27,314 nt of DNA from JBMNOU01 sp050943215 (GCA_050943215.1 JBMNOU010000023.1:1-27314), one strand, 5' to 3'. Shown: positions 9,033 to 17,059, numbered from the stretch's first letter. The notes: generated by a model not told the origin, from the letters alone. Translations and numbers: made by a program.

Positions 9033-9061
9033 ATTGTACCATGTTATCTTATGCCTGGCAA
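9033..9061 (-). promoter_or_regulatory. Sigma-A-type promoter upstream of dprA
   Basis: Reading the minus strand, TTGCCA (9056-9061) is followed by a 17-nt spacer and TACAAT (9033-9038), with a TG extended -10 element directly before it. It lies in the 130-nt comM-dprA gap, the longest gap within the left run, and would give dprA-topA-trmFO-hslVU their own transcript start. Confidence 0.6.
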
Positions 9062-9075
9062 GAAAAACCATAATC

Positions 9076-10596
9076 CTATTCCCAATACTTAGCATCGGTA
9101 CGGTATTGTATGGCTTCTGCGAGATGTCCTTTATTTATATCCTTCTCTCTGGCAAGATCAGCAATCGTTCTTGAGACCTTAAGTATACGTGTCATCGTCC
9201 TTGCGCTTAGCCCCAGCGTATTGTATGCGATCTCCAGCAGATTTTTGCATTCCTGTGTCAGCGCGCAATACTTATCCATCATCTCACCTGTTAAAGACGC
9301 GTTGCTATATATACCTTCATCGACATACCGTTCCTGCTGAATACTCCGTGCGGCGTTGACTCGCAGTCTGATCTGTTTTGATGTCTCACCCATTCTTTCA
9401 CTAGTTAATTCCTCGTATGATACTTCTTCCATGCCAATATGCATATCGATACGGTCGAGCAACGGACCGCTGATACGTGATAAATACCGTTTGATCTCAC
9501 GGGGTGTACACCGACACGATTTATCCTTGCTGCCAAAGTTTCCACATGGGCAAGGGTTCATCGCCGCGATCAATATCACTTCCGCCGGATATATGACCTT
9601 GGCATTGGCCCTTGCAATGCTGATCTGTTTGTCTTCAAGTGGCTGCCGGAGTGCCTCGAGAGCCTCGCGTTTGAATTCTGCGAGCTCGTCCAAAAAGAGC
9701 ACGCCTCCGTGAGCCAAGCTTAGCTCTCCCGGCATCACGCGATGCCCTCCCCCGGTCAGTGCAGCCGTTGATAGCGTATGATGCGGGCTCCTATATGGAC
9801 GCACCGTTGCAATGCCTTCACCCGCGTTTTGACCGCATACCGATTGTATCTTTGATATCTCCAGCGCCTCTTCAAAACTCAAATCCGGCAATATCCCAGG
9901 AACTGCGCGGGCCAGCATCGTCTTGCCCGACCCAGGAGACCCTATAAATAAGATGTTATGGCCACCAGCTGCAGCGATCTCAAGCGCCCTTTTTGCGTGC
10001 TGTTGACCTTTGATATACGACATATCGTTTTTGCAGATATCGCCTGCTTCGGGTACAAACGCTCTTGTCTCATACGGCGTTATCGTGTCTTTTCCACTTA
10101 AATGATTGGCTATCTGCGTAAGGCTCTCTACAGGGAAAATCTTAAGTCCATATACAAAACTCACTTCAATTGCATTGTCTTTGGATATGAACAGCTTCTC
10201 AAACCCCACATCTCTTGCGGATATTGCCATCGGTAGCGCTCCGGCAATGCCTCTTAATCTTCCATCAAGGGAAAGCTCTCCTAAAAATATGCTTTTATCG
10301 TCCGGCTCGGCTGTTTGTCCGCTGGCGCACAGCAGACCCAAAGCGATAGCAAGATCATATATGGGCCCCTGTTTTTTTAGATCCGCCGGAGCAAGGTTTA
10401 TAGTGATTCTTTGATGGGGATAATCAAATTGCGAATTCTTAATTGCCGCGCGCACGCGTTCTTTAGACTCTCGCACGGCAGCGCCGGGAAGCCCTACCGT
10501 CTCATACGAGGGCATTCCGTTTGCAATATCCGTTTCGACAAATACCGGATAGCCGCAAAGCCCTAGCAGACCAAAGCTTATAATCTTTGAAAGCAC
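9076..10596 (-). CDS. comM: YifB/ComM family Mg-chelatase-like AAA+ ATPase
   Basis: The family is a hexameric helicase-like AAA+ protein; ComM of proteobacteria promotes branch migration during transformation. The 506-residue protein starts at a GTG (10596) with AAGGGG 7 nt upstream. The N-terminal Lon-protease-like fold shows GLPGAAVRESKERVRAAIKNS and ITINLAPADLKKQGPIYDLAIALG. The ATPase has Walker A GSPGSGKTMLARAVPGILP, Walker B GGVLFLDELAEF, a cysteine-rich AAMNPCPCGNFG...CRCTP, and arginine-finger region ISGPLLDRIDMHI. The C-terminal Mg-chelatase domain has LGLSARTMTRILKVSRTIADL. Its place next to dprA fits a role in DNA uptake and recombination, though these genes are also kept in non-competent Firmicutes. 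Confidence 0.94.
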   Translation of the reverse strand: MLSKIISFGLLGLCGYPVFVETDIANGMPSYETVGLPGAAVRESKERVRAAIKNSQFDYPHQRITINLAPADLKKQGPIYDLAIALGLLCASGQTAEPDDKSIFLGELSLDGRLRGIAGALPMAISARDVGFEKLFISKDNAIEVSFVYGLKIFPVESLTQIANHLSGKDTITPYETRAFVPEAGDICKNDMSYIKGQQHAKRALEIAAAGGHNILFIGSPGSGKTMLARAVPGILPDLSFEEALEISKIQSVCGQNAGEGIATVRPYRSPHHTLSTAALTGGGHRVMPGELSLAHGGVLFLDELAEFKREALEALRQPLEDKQISIARANAKVIYPAEVILIAAMNPCPCGNFGSKDKSCRCTPREIKRYLSRISGPLLDRIDMHIGMEEVSYEELTSERMGETSKQIRLRVNAARSIQQERYVDEGIYSNASLTGEMMDKYCALTQECKNLLEIAYNTLGLSARTMTRILKVSRTIADLAREKDINKGHLAEAIQYRTDAKYWE

Positions 10597-10611
10597 TTTA
10601 ATACCCCTTTA

Positions 10612-11136
10612 TTATTTTCCCGCATCGGTATTGCCAGCGCTCGAAGACAATCCTGCAACCGCGTCACCACTTCGAAAAACAAGCAGCTTATTGCCCGCAA
10701 AGTTAACGGTAAACGAAAATACGGTGGCAATAATCTTAGCCAATAGTTTATCAAGCGCATACAAGTCGGCAAGGATAAATACCGCGAGGTTATTGATCCC
10801 TAGTGATATCAGGTTGACAAGTACGAATTTCATAAAAGGCACCGAAAGAAAGTTAAACCTGATAATCAAAGGTTTTTTTAACATGAACAGATTAAACGTA
10901 TAGGTAGAAAAGAATTTAAGTTTTATTTTGAATGTCCAATATCTATTCAGTACAAAACTGTTGACAACACCGCATGAATAAGAAATCGTATTAGCAATAA
11001 TAATCGGCCATCCGAGCACAGCTGTCAAAAAGGACAGTACACCGTAGTCAACCAAAAAGTTGACAACACCGACTGCCTGAAATTTGATAAAGTGCCAGAT
11101 TCCCTTTTTATGTTTTTGATATAGCGTCTGTCGCAT
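10612..11136 (-). CDS. GtrA family membrane protein
   Basis: The 174-residue protein has four predicted membrane segments (about 15-38, 42-65, 95-117 and 125-150). It carries the GtrA signatures FIKFQAVGVVNFLVDYGVLSFL, FVLNRYWTFK and FTVNFAGNKLLVF. GtrA-like proteins are small polytopic membrane proteins thought to help move polyprenyl-phosphate-linked sugars across the membrane. AGGGG lies before the ATG, and the gene starts 10 nt after the PMT gene, so it probably works with that glycosyltransferase. The middle segment around residues 70-92 (KIKLKFFSTYTFN) is somewhat longer than in short GtrA proteins. The family assignment is good, while the substrate is unknown. Confidence 0.88.
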   Translation of the reverse strand: MRQTLYQKHKKGIWHFIKFQAVGVVNFLVDYGVLSFLTAVLGWPIIIANTISYSCGVVNSFVLNRYWTFKIKLKFFSTYTFNLFMLKKPLIIRFNFLSVPFMKFVLVNLISLGINNLAVFILADLYALDKLLAKIIATVFSFTVNFAGNKLLVFRSGDAVAGLSSSAGNTDAGK

Positions 11137-11146
11137 TTAATAACCC

Positions 11147-13132
11147 CTAATAGAACGGCCACGACTGCAACCAACGCAAGAACGTGTCCGAATATGCCCT
11201 CGGAATAACCAGACCAGTCGTAACCGGATAGAACATCGCAAACAGCACCAAACAAATACCAAGATATATCAATACTATTTTCTTTCCGTATTTTAAATGT
11301 TCTATTATGTATTTTGCAAGCGCCCCTATCAGTAGTATTAGAAATGGTATTGTCGCAAAATAATGGTAGATAAACGTTTCTCTGGATACCAGCACCCACG
11401 GCAGATATTGTGAAAGCGCGGCAACAGATAAGAAGAAAACCCTTTTGCCAAGCTTGCCTTTGCGGATTCTAATAACAACCAGCGCAATAACCGCACCAAT
11501 GCCGCCCCACCATACAGCCGGGTTGCCCATTGTTGACATTGATGACATGTAACCTTGCGGATATCCCTTCCCCTGGAACAGGAAGACAGGTCTTATATTA
11601 AGCGGCCAGGTATACCAGTCAGACGAGAATGGATGAGGCGACTCAGGGCTCAAATTGCTATGGTAGTTGTACATATACTCCTGATTGCGTAGTATCGCCG
11701 CAAAATCGTATGGGTTGTCTGCTACTTGCATATATGGAATATAGGCAAGATAATATATTACCAGCGGCACGACAATGAAGAATAGCACACACCAGAGCAG
11801 CGTAATAAACGTTTTTCTCACATAGTTATGACTGATATCTTCAAGAAATGTCCTCTTGCCTTCATCCATTTGTTCGCAAGATTCGTTTTGAGAAAGCAAA
11901 AACCTCGCGTATGCGTATTCCCTATACCGTTTAAACAGCTGTACAAAAAGCAGCAGCGCAAGGCCCGCGCCCGCATACATGCATAGCCATTTCGTAGCAG
12001 CTCCCAGCCCAAATGCAACGCCGCATAGCCCAAGCGGTATCAGCGTTTTAATAAGCGGCTGCCGGTTATAGTTACTCTCGGTATACATATACATAAATAG
12101 GTACATCAGCATGATGAAAAACACACTGTAGCTGTCGATTGTCGCGATACGCGTTTGCGAATAATGCATGAAATCGACCGCCATCAAAAACGTAGGGATA
12201 AATGCAAAAAGTGTTTTTTTAAATAGCTTTTTGGCCAAAACATACATCAAAGGAAGCATCAATACGCCAAAAAACGTACCCATACAACGCCACCCAAATG
12301 GATTCATGCCGAAAATCTGTATCCCGATACCAAGTATCGTTTTGCCGAGAGGCGGATGAGTGATCTCGTAAGGCGTTAAATGATTGATCTGCTCATAGGC
12401 AGTCCTTGCATGATATACCTCGTCAAAATACATCTCGTTCATATAGTATGTTTGCTTGGGCACATATTGCTGCTCGTCAAATAGATTTGCGGGCGCGTTG
12501 CCCCTTGGTGCGTCTGGATTGATATTTTCTACTGATACTATTTTAACAGGGTCGCCCTCGGCGCCGCAGAAACCCATTTCTAACATCTGTATCCCCGGTT
12601 TGTCCACCCGGATAGACACATACTTAGCTGAAAAAGACGCGGGTATGAATTGCCATTCATACATGTCGGTGGCTTTATGATCGATGACAACGGGTGCAGT
12701 AACTGTCTGTGTGTTGCCGTTTTCATCCGTTTCTTCGCTTTGTCCCGTTAAAAGAGTGTATCCTTCACCGTCATTTGAATAGAAGAAAGAAACCTTGCCT
12801 TCTCCAAGAGAAGTAAAATACTTGATGTCAGTAATAGTTTCATTCTGTTCAAATTGCACGATAATTTCGTCATTCATATTTCCCATCGTAAAAAAGGTTT
12901 GCGGAATATTGAAAGACCCGAGGTTTGAAAATGCAACGATGGCATAAATTAACGTAACGGCAAGCATCACAAGCCAGTCTTTGCGCGCGAAATGCATTCC
13001 CTCTTGCTGATAGAAAAGCCGCCTTTTTGCGTTATTTTGCCATTTTCTCAGTTGTTTGACGTCTTTTATCTTGCCAACACTATTTAATCTTGTTAGTTTA
13101 CGTAATATTGTTTGTTCTAAATAATTTTTCAT
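11147..13132 (-). CDS. PMT-family (GT39) dolichyl-phosphate-mannose-protein mannosyltransferase with large extracytoplasmic insert
   Basis: This is a polytopic GT-C enzyme, expected to transfer mannose (or a similar sugar) from a polyprenyl-phosphate donor to exported proteins. From the ATG at 13132 it is 661 residues. The first membrane segment is at about 54-72; the catalytic acidic pair is in MYFDEVYHARTAYE (D237, E238), followed by EITHPPLGKTILGIGIQIFG, RIATIDSYSVFFIML and multiple hydrophobic helices to the end. Between helix 1 and the acidic pair lies an unusual segment (about 75-190) that looks like a discoidin/F5-8C-type beta-sandwich. An in-frame TTG at 13150 is possible but would overlap the preceding gene. 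It starts 14 nt after the GT-C gene and forms a cassette with gtrA-like 10612-11136. Confidence 0.9.
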   Translation of the reverse strand: MKNYLEQTILRKLTRLNSVGKIKDVKQLRKWQNNAKRRLFYQQEGMHFARKDWLVMLAVTLIYAIVAFSNLGSFNIPQTFFTMGNMNDEIIVQFEQNETITDIKYFTSLGEGKVSFFYSNDGEGYTLLTGQSEETDENGNTQTVTAPVVIDHKATDMYEWQFIPASFSAKYVSIRVDKPGIQMLEMGFCGAEGDPVKIVSVENINPDAPRGNAPANLFDEQQYVPKQTYYMNEMYFDEVYHARTAYEQINHLTPYEITHPPLGKTILGIGIQIFGMNPFGWRCMGTFFGVLMLPLMYVLAKKLFKKTLFAFIPTFLMAVDFMHYSQTRIATIDSYSVFFIMLMYLFMYMYTESNYNRQPLIKTLIPLGLCGVAFGLGAATKWLCMYAGAGLALLLFVQLFKRYREYAYARFLLSQNESCEQMDEGKRTFLEDISHNYVRKTFITLLWCVLFFIVVPLVIYYLAYIPYMQVADNPYDFAAILRNQEYMYNYHSNLSPESPHPFSSDWYTWPLNIRPVFLFQGKGYPQGYMSSMSTMGNPAVWWGGIGAVIALVVIRIRKGKLGKRVFFLSVAALSQYLPWVLVSRETFIYHYFATIPFLILLIGALAKYIIEHLKYGKKIVLIYLGICLVLFAMFYPVTTGLVIPRAYSDTFLRWLQSWPFY

Positions 13133-13146
13133 GTCAACACCCCATG

Positions 13147-14595
13147 TCAACCCAATAAAGCGGGGCTTTTTATTAGTACCTTCCCGCTCGAAAGTTTTTT
13201 TATCGTGATTACAGTATATATCAAATACAACACCATATTAACTGCAGAAAATACGAGTGTGGGCAAAGGTGCTGAAACAACGCCATCGGCAAAAAGCACA
13301 ACCATCTGGTTAAACAATGCGCTTACGGAAAAAGCCGCTGCAAAAAGTAATGTCACTATGTCTCTTGAATAGACATAGGCAAAAATCAGGCAAACACAAG
13401 CGGGGAGAATATACCTCTCATGCATTGCGTGCGCAAGCATAAAGACGGATAATATCAACAGTGCGTTTAAATCAAAATAAGGCATTTGTTCTCTCGTTTT
13501 CCATTGCACAAAAATGATGATGATACAAACAACCGCGATAAATATCATGCCCCATGTCTTGTAATTCAGCAACAAAAACGGCTCTGTGCTGAATACGAAG
13601 TTTGCCCCGACAAGTGCAAAAAGGTTAAACGCATTCAAAGACGCGTATGGGTAAAAGCTAACCGTACCCTGATATTTTTCAAATATCCACTCGGGCGGCT
13701 GGTTACCTGTAAATGGCATCACTGCTGCAAAAATAACTGCCGCAGCAATAACCGCCCCGCCAAAAATGCCAAACAGAGCTTTTTTCAGTCCACCCTTTTT
13801 GAACAGTGCATAAACATAGGCGAGCCCAACCACTGGCGCCATCATGATCGCCTGCGGCTTTATCAGCAGCGAAACCGTATAGAAAAACGCACCCAGCAGG
13901 TAGTTTTCTTTTTTTAAATAATAAAGAGCAAGTACGATAAATAGGATAAACACTGCATCTATCTGCCCCCATACGCTGCTGTTGAAAAAAAGGGCGGGAT
14001 TGAAAAGCAGAAACGCTGCGCATAAAAGGCCGAACATTTTACCAAGCTGCCGCGCGGCGATTTTATAAATAAATACGGCTGTTATGACCTCTGCAATAAT
14101 GGATGGTAATTTAATGATTAACGTAAAAAGCGTACCCGAAGCATCTATTTCGAAAACATCCCTGACAAATCCAAGCACATATAGCACGTAAATATATCCC
14201 GGCGGATAATCAGCAAATATACCCGAAGTATAAAATCCCGCGGTTCCGTTCTCATATGCGGCAATCGCCCAGCCTTTAAAACATGCGACGTCTGTTACGT
14301 ATCCTTCAAAAGCCGCGGCGACAATGACCCGAAGTATGACCGCTAAAATAGCTGCCAATAATAAAGCCGGCCATGTCTTTCCTTCGCTATCCTTAATGTT
14401 GCTACCCGCGCGTATCGCAAGCAGTACACATACGATAATGAATAGTGCTACGATGATCACTGTCATAACAGTCGCTATAATCTTCTCAGGCGGGGACGCA
14501 CTTGACGGCTTGAATGTTTCGCCTGAAAGCGCTGTTCCCGTAAACAGACAAAACATTAACAATATAACGATAAACAGGCAAATATTTTTGCGCAT
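13147..14595 (-). CDS. Polytopic GT-C superfamily glycosyltransferase (probable mannosyltransferase)
   Basis: The 482-residue protein has an N-terminal signal-like helix (CLFIVILLMFCLFTGTAL), a second helix at about 38-62, and about ten more hydrophobic segments. The first large extracytoplasmic loop holds GYVTDVACFKGWAIAAYENG and FADYPPGYIYVLYVLG; an Asp in this loop followed by YPPG is typical of GT-C enzymes that use polyprenyl-phosphate sugars, such as bacterial mannosyltransferases. Later blocks include FNPALFFNSSVWGQIDAVF and MLAHAMHERYILP. It starts 14 nt after yraN with GAGAG before the ATG and is followed closely by the PMT gene. The substrate cannot be read from the sequence, and the exact CAZy family is uncertain. 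Confidence 0.8.
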   Translation of the reverse strand: MRKNICLFIVILLMFCLFTGTALSGETFKPSSASPPEKIIATVMTVIIVALFIIVCVLLAIRAGSNIKDSEGKTWPALLLAAILAVILRVIVAAAFEGYVTDVACFKGWAIAAYENGTAGFYTSGIFADYPPGYIYVLYVLGFVRDVFEIDASGTLFTLIIKLPSIIAEVITAVFIYKIAARQLGKMFGLLCAAFLLFNPALFFNSSVWGQIDAVFILFIVLALYYLKKENYLLGAFFYTVSLLIKPQAIMMAPVVGLAYVYALFKKGGLKKALFGIFGGAVIAAAVIFAAVMPFTGNQPPEWIFEKYQGTVSFYPYASLNAFNLFALVGANFVFSTEPFLLLNYKTWGMIFIAVVCIIIIFVQWKTREQMPYFDLNALLILSVFMLAHAMHERYILPACVCLIFAYVYSRDIVTLLFAAAFSVSALFNQMVVLFADGVVSAPLPTLVFSAVNMVLYLIYTVITIKKLSSGKVLIKSPALLG

Positions 14596-14609
14596 TTTAC
14601 TCTCAAAAA

Positions 14610-14963
14610 CTAGGGCTCTATAAACTCAAAAGCGTTCTTAATATGGTTTATTTTGCCGTTATATATTTCTATTATATCAAATCTATATTTTTCATCAACT
14701 TTATTATTCTTATACGCATAATCGAGCGCAGCCTTGCATATATGCTTTTGTTTTCGTAAATCCACCGCTTCAGACGGCATTCCAAACCTGTGTTGCGTTC
14801 TTAATTTGACCTCACAAAATACAGTTTCGTCTCCCTCATTAAAGATAAGGTCAACCTCTCCGCCGCGGATATAGTAGTTTCTGGTAATGATTCGGCAGCC
14901 TCTATGTTCAAGATATTTAGCCGCAGCATCCTCGCCTTTATTTCCTTTGTCCCTAGTGTTCAT
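14610..14963 (-). CDS. yraN: UPF0102 family endonuclease-fold protein YraN
   Basis: YraN proteins are small, restriction-endonuclease-fold (PD-(D/E)XK-like) proteins of unresolved role, usually found beside rnhB. From the ATG at 14963 the product is 117 residues: MNTRDKGNKGEDAAAKYLEH, then GGEVDLIFNEGDETVFCEVKLR, which holds the acidic and lysine residues of the nuclease-like core, and a C-terminal YRFDIIEIY. The start overlaps the rnhB stop as ATGA, and a GAAGAAG site precedes it; a frame extension to 15005 lies within rnhB and is rejected. It is coupled to rnhB and followed by the glycosylation cassette. Confidence 0.93.
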   Translation of the reverse strand: MNTRDKGNKGEDAAAKYLEHRGCRIITRNYYIRGGEVDLIFNEGDETVFCEVKLRTQHRFGMPSEAVDLRKQKHICKAALDYAYKNNKVDEKYRFDIIEIYNGKINHIKNAFEFIEP

Positions 14964-15589
14964 GATATGATCTTCTTCAAAAACGACATGCGGTGAATAT
15001 CGCACACGCCGTATTTAATAATGCATTCTCTATGCTCTTTTGTGGCATACCCCTTATGCTTAGCGAATCCATACTCTGGATATATGCTCCCATATCCGCG
15101 CATAATCTCGTCCCTTGTTACCTTGGCAATAATGGACGCCGCCGCGATACTGTAGCAAAGCCTGTCACCGCCGACAATTTCCTCATATGGCGTATCAATA
15201 TCGATTCCACAGATCCGATCGCAAAAAACATATGACGGCTTTATTGACAGTGCGCTAAAAGCTTTGGCAAACGCGCGCCTTGCCGCATTTAATATATTGA
15301 TTTTATCCACTGTCCTGTTATCCACGATACCGACAGCATAGCTTAACGCCTGTGTTTTGATAGTTTGATATAATTTCTGCCTTTTTTTCTCGGAAAGCTT
15401 TTTGGAATCCTCAACACCCAAAATCAGGTTGTCAGGTTGCATGATAACGGCAGCCGCGACGCACGGGCCTGCAAGCGGGCCGCGTCCGGCCTCGTCAATA
15501 CCCGCAACCAAAAATCCTTTATCCCAGTACGGCCGTTCAAACCGGCACATGGTTTTCAGCCTTTCTATTTCATCTATTTCGTTATACAA
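14960..15589 (-). CDS. rnhB: Ribonuclease HII
   Basis: RNase HII cuts the RNA strand of RNA-DNA hybrids and removes single ribonucleotides from DNA. The conserved core reads LVAGIDEAGRGPLAGPCVAAAV (first catalytic Asp-Glu), DSKKLSEKKR, a catalytic Asp in YVFCDRICGID, GDRLCYSIAAASIIAKVTRD and YGFAKHKGYATKEH. The start is uncertain. The frame is open to 15646; a TTG at 15589 keeps the family-like N-terminus ERLKTMCRFERPYWDKG and overlaps the rbgA end by 8 nt, while an ATG at 15550 has a GAAAGG upstream and gives a shorter protein. I list the TTG version. It overlaps yraN by 4 nt and follows rbgA, as in the Firmicutes rplS-ylqF-rnhB block. Confidence 0.94.
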   Translation of the reverse strand: MYNEIDEIERLKTMCRFERPYWDKGFLVAGIDEAGRGPLAGPCVAAAVIMQPDNLILGVEDSKKLSEKKRQKLYQTIKTQALSYAVGIVDNRTVDKINILNAARRAFAKAFSALSIKPSYVFCDRICGIDIDTPYEEIVGGDRLCYSIAAASIIAKVTRDEIMRGYGSIYPEYGFAKHKGYATKEHRECIIKYGVCDIHRMSFLKKIIS

Positions 15590-16427
15590 AATGATCGGGG
15601 CTCTCAAGTGTGACCTTTCCGAGCCATCCTCCTTTAAACTCATCAAGAAGCGTCTTTGCGCCTCTTTCAGTGTCTATTTCGCCCCGTCTTAAAAGAAAAC
15701 CTCTTTTTTTACAGATTTCTTTGAGCATTTCCGCTGCGTCGCCACCGTCTTCTATACCATATCGTGCGGCGATAATGCCAGGGGCTACACTTTTCAGCAT
15801 GTCGATTAAGCGAATCGCAAGCGCTGGTATATCGATAATCTCCTGACGGATACAGCCCGTTACTGCAATTTTAACCGAAGCCGATTCGGAATCAATCTTC
15901 GGCCACAATAGCCCGGGCGAATCCAAAAGCTCTAAACTATCCGAGAGCCTGACCCACTGAAGCCCCTTTGTTACGCCGGGTTTATCGCCCTCTTTCACAC
16001 CTTTGCGCCCGACAAGGCGATTGATGATCGCGGATTTTCCGACATTCGGTATACCGGCGATAAGCACGCGTATTGTTTTTTTCATGCCTTTGTCCGCATA
16101 CTTCCTTATAATCGGTATGGCCGCTTGGTTTACCGCAGATAATAGCACATCTTTTTTATATCTGACTGCACTGAATGCAACAGCGTTACCATATAAGTCT
16201 TGGTAATGCTGCGTCCATTTTTTTGTCAGCGCATCGTTGGCAAGATCACATTTATTCAAAACCACAATGCATTGCTTACCGGCAAGCATATCTTTAAGAT
16301 CAGGGTTAAAAGTGCTTAGCGGCGCTCTTGCATCCACAACAATAATGGCGACATTTATCAGTTTCAATTTTTCATTAAGCAGCCGCTTTGCCTTTGCCAT
16401 ATGGCCGGGAAACCATTGTATATCCAT
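15582..16427 (-). CDS. rbgA: Ribosome biogenesis GTPase RbgA (YlqF)
   Basis: RbgA is a GTPase needed for late assembly of the 50S subunit. It belongs to the circularly permuted GTPases, seen here by motif order: G4 VVLNKCDLA comes first, then G1 GIPNVGKSAIINRL, a G2-region Thr in KPGVTKGLQWV, and G3 LLDSPGLLWP. The N-terminal IQWFPGHMAKAKR is the family signature. A C-terminal helical RNA-binding domain follows. The start ATG at 16427 has GGAGA upstream and gives 281 residues, the normal size; 11 further upstream codons (to 16460) are not needed. It lies downstream of rplS, fitting its role in ribosome assembly. Confidence 0.96.
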   Translation of the reverse strand: MDIQWFPGHMAKAKRLLNEKLKLINVAIIVVDARAPLSTFNPDLKDMLAGKQCIVVLNKCDLANDALTKKWTQHYQDLYGNAVAFSAVRYKKDVLLSAVNQAAIPIIRKYADKGMKKTIRVLIAGIPNVGKSAIINRLVGRKGVKEGDKPGVTKGLQWVRLSDSLELLDSPGLLWPKIDSESASVKIAVTGCIRQEIIDIPALAIRLIDMLKSVAPGIIAARYGIEDGGDAAEMLKEICKKRGFLLRRGEIDTERGAKTLLDEFKGGWLGKVTLESPDHFV

Positions 16428-16440
16428 GATAATCTCCGTA

Positions 16441-16467
16441 TAACAAAAGAAGCCATGCAAGGCTTCT
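16441..16467 (-). terminator. Intrinsic-terminator-like hairpin between rplS and rbgA
   Basis: On the minus strand AGAAGCC, loop TTGCAT and GGCTTCT form a 7-bp stem followed by TTTGTTA; flanking TAAC/GTTA can extend the stem. It sits immediately after the rplS stop. The U-tract is interrupted, so it probably ends only part of transcription and lets rplS be made in excess over rbgA-rnhB. Confidence 0.5.
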
Positions 16468-16471
16468 ATCG

Positions 16472-16816
16472 TTATCTCTTTTCTTTTAATTTTGCGGCCT
16501 TCCCTGCCCTGTCACGCAGATAGTACAGTTTAGACCGTCTGGTCTTGTTCTTTCTGATTTTCTCGATATTCGCGATTTTCGGCGAATGTATCGGAAATGT
16601 GCGCTCAATACCAATCCCGAAAGAAACACGACGAACGGTAATTGTTTCCCTCAACCCGCCGCCTTTCTTGGCGATAACATATCCTTCAAATCCCTGAAGC
16701 CTTTCTCTGGTTCCTTCAACGACTTTGACTAAAACCTTGACGGTATCCCCGATACTTACCTCCGGCAGATCAGTGCGCATATTTTCTTTTTCGATTGCTC
16801 TGATTATATTATCCAT
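16472..16816 (-). CDS. rplS: 50S ribosomal protein L19
   Basis: L19 sits at the 30S-50S interface. From the ATG at 16816 the protein is 114 residues: MDNIIRAIEKENMRTDLPEV, GDTVKVLVKVVEGTRERLQ, FEGYVIAKKGGGLRETITVRR, and the highly conserved GIGIERTFPIHSPKIANIE, RRSKLYYLRDRAGKAAKLKE. A long GGAGGAGG ribosome binding site lies 7-14 nt upstream. The frame continues to 16891, but that part overlaps the leader RNA and is not coding. In most bacteria rplS follows trmD-rimM-rpsP; here it has its own promoter and the next gene upstream is divergent. Confidence 0.98.
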   Translation of the reverse strand: MDNIIRAIEKENMRTDLPEVSIGDTVKVLVKVVEGTRERLQGFEGYVIAKKGGGLRETITVRRVSFGIGIERTFPIHSPKIANIEKIRKNKTRRSKLYYLRDRAGKAAKLKEKR

Positions 16817-16834
16817 TGCTGATTCCTCCTCCCC

Positions 16835-16880
16835 ACTTAGGCGTTCATAACCGATTATCCGGAAAGCGGACCGCCCTAAA
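16835..16880 (-). promoter_or_regulatory. Candidate L19 autoregulatory leader RNA
   Basis: The rplS 5' UTR can fold by eye into a closed three-way form. TTAGGGCG (minus strand, about 16872-16879) pairs with CGCCTAA (16837-16843) with one bulged G. Inside are two small hairpins, TCCG/CGGA and ATAA/TTAT. The ribosome binding site follows directly. L19 leaders controlling rplS are known in Firmicutes (Rfam L19_leader). I match it on location and general shape, not on a computed covariance hit. Confidence 0.5.
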
Positions 16881-16891
16881 TCAACCCGCAT

Positions 16892-16920
16892 ATTATAACA
16901 TAATCATTATATCATGACAA
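16892..16920 (-). promoter_or_regulatory. Sigma-A promoter for rplS
   Basis: On the minus strand TTGTCA (16915-16920), a 17-nt spacer and a perfect TATAAT (16892-16897) lie about 75 nt before the rplS start. This predicts a transcript start near 16884, which places the folded leader at the 5' end of the message. The -35 overlaps an inverted repeat ACAAGT-AGTG-ACTTGT at 16917-16932. Confidence 0.78.
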
Positions 16921-17004
16921 GTAGTGACTTGTTTTTATTTTACAACACCCCACAGACCCTTTTTTGTCTTAATTTACAGCCATTATTATTTTTCCCTTTT
17001 TTGC

Positions 17005-17034
17005 TTGACTATTACGTAAAATCATGCATATAAT
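17005..17034 (+). promoter_or_regulatory. Sigma-A promoter for the aromatic operon leader
   Basis: TTGACT (17005-17010), an 18-nt spacer and TATAAT (17029-17034) predict a start near 17041, about 19 nt before the leader peptide ATG. It is divergent from the rplS promoter, with 84 bp between the two -35 boxes. No other promoter-like pair was found between it and aroF. Confidence 0.75.
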
Positions 17035-17059
17035 AATATAAATTAATCTGGAGAGCAAT

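Noticed and set aside
8946..9075. Small gene in the comM-dprA gap
   Set aside because: I saw no ORF with a ribosome binding site; the gap is explained by the dprA promoter and 5' UTR.
16817..16891. Upstream extension of the L19 frame by 25 codons
   Set aside because: It contains the GGAGGAGG ribosome binding site and the folded leader, and L19 proteins start at MDNIIRAIE-like sequence.
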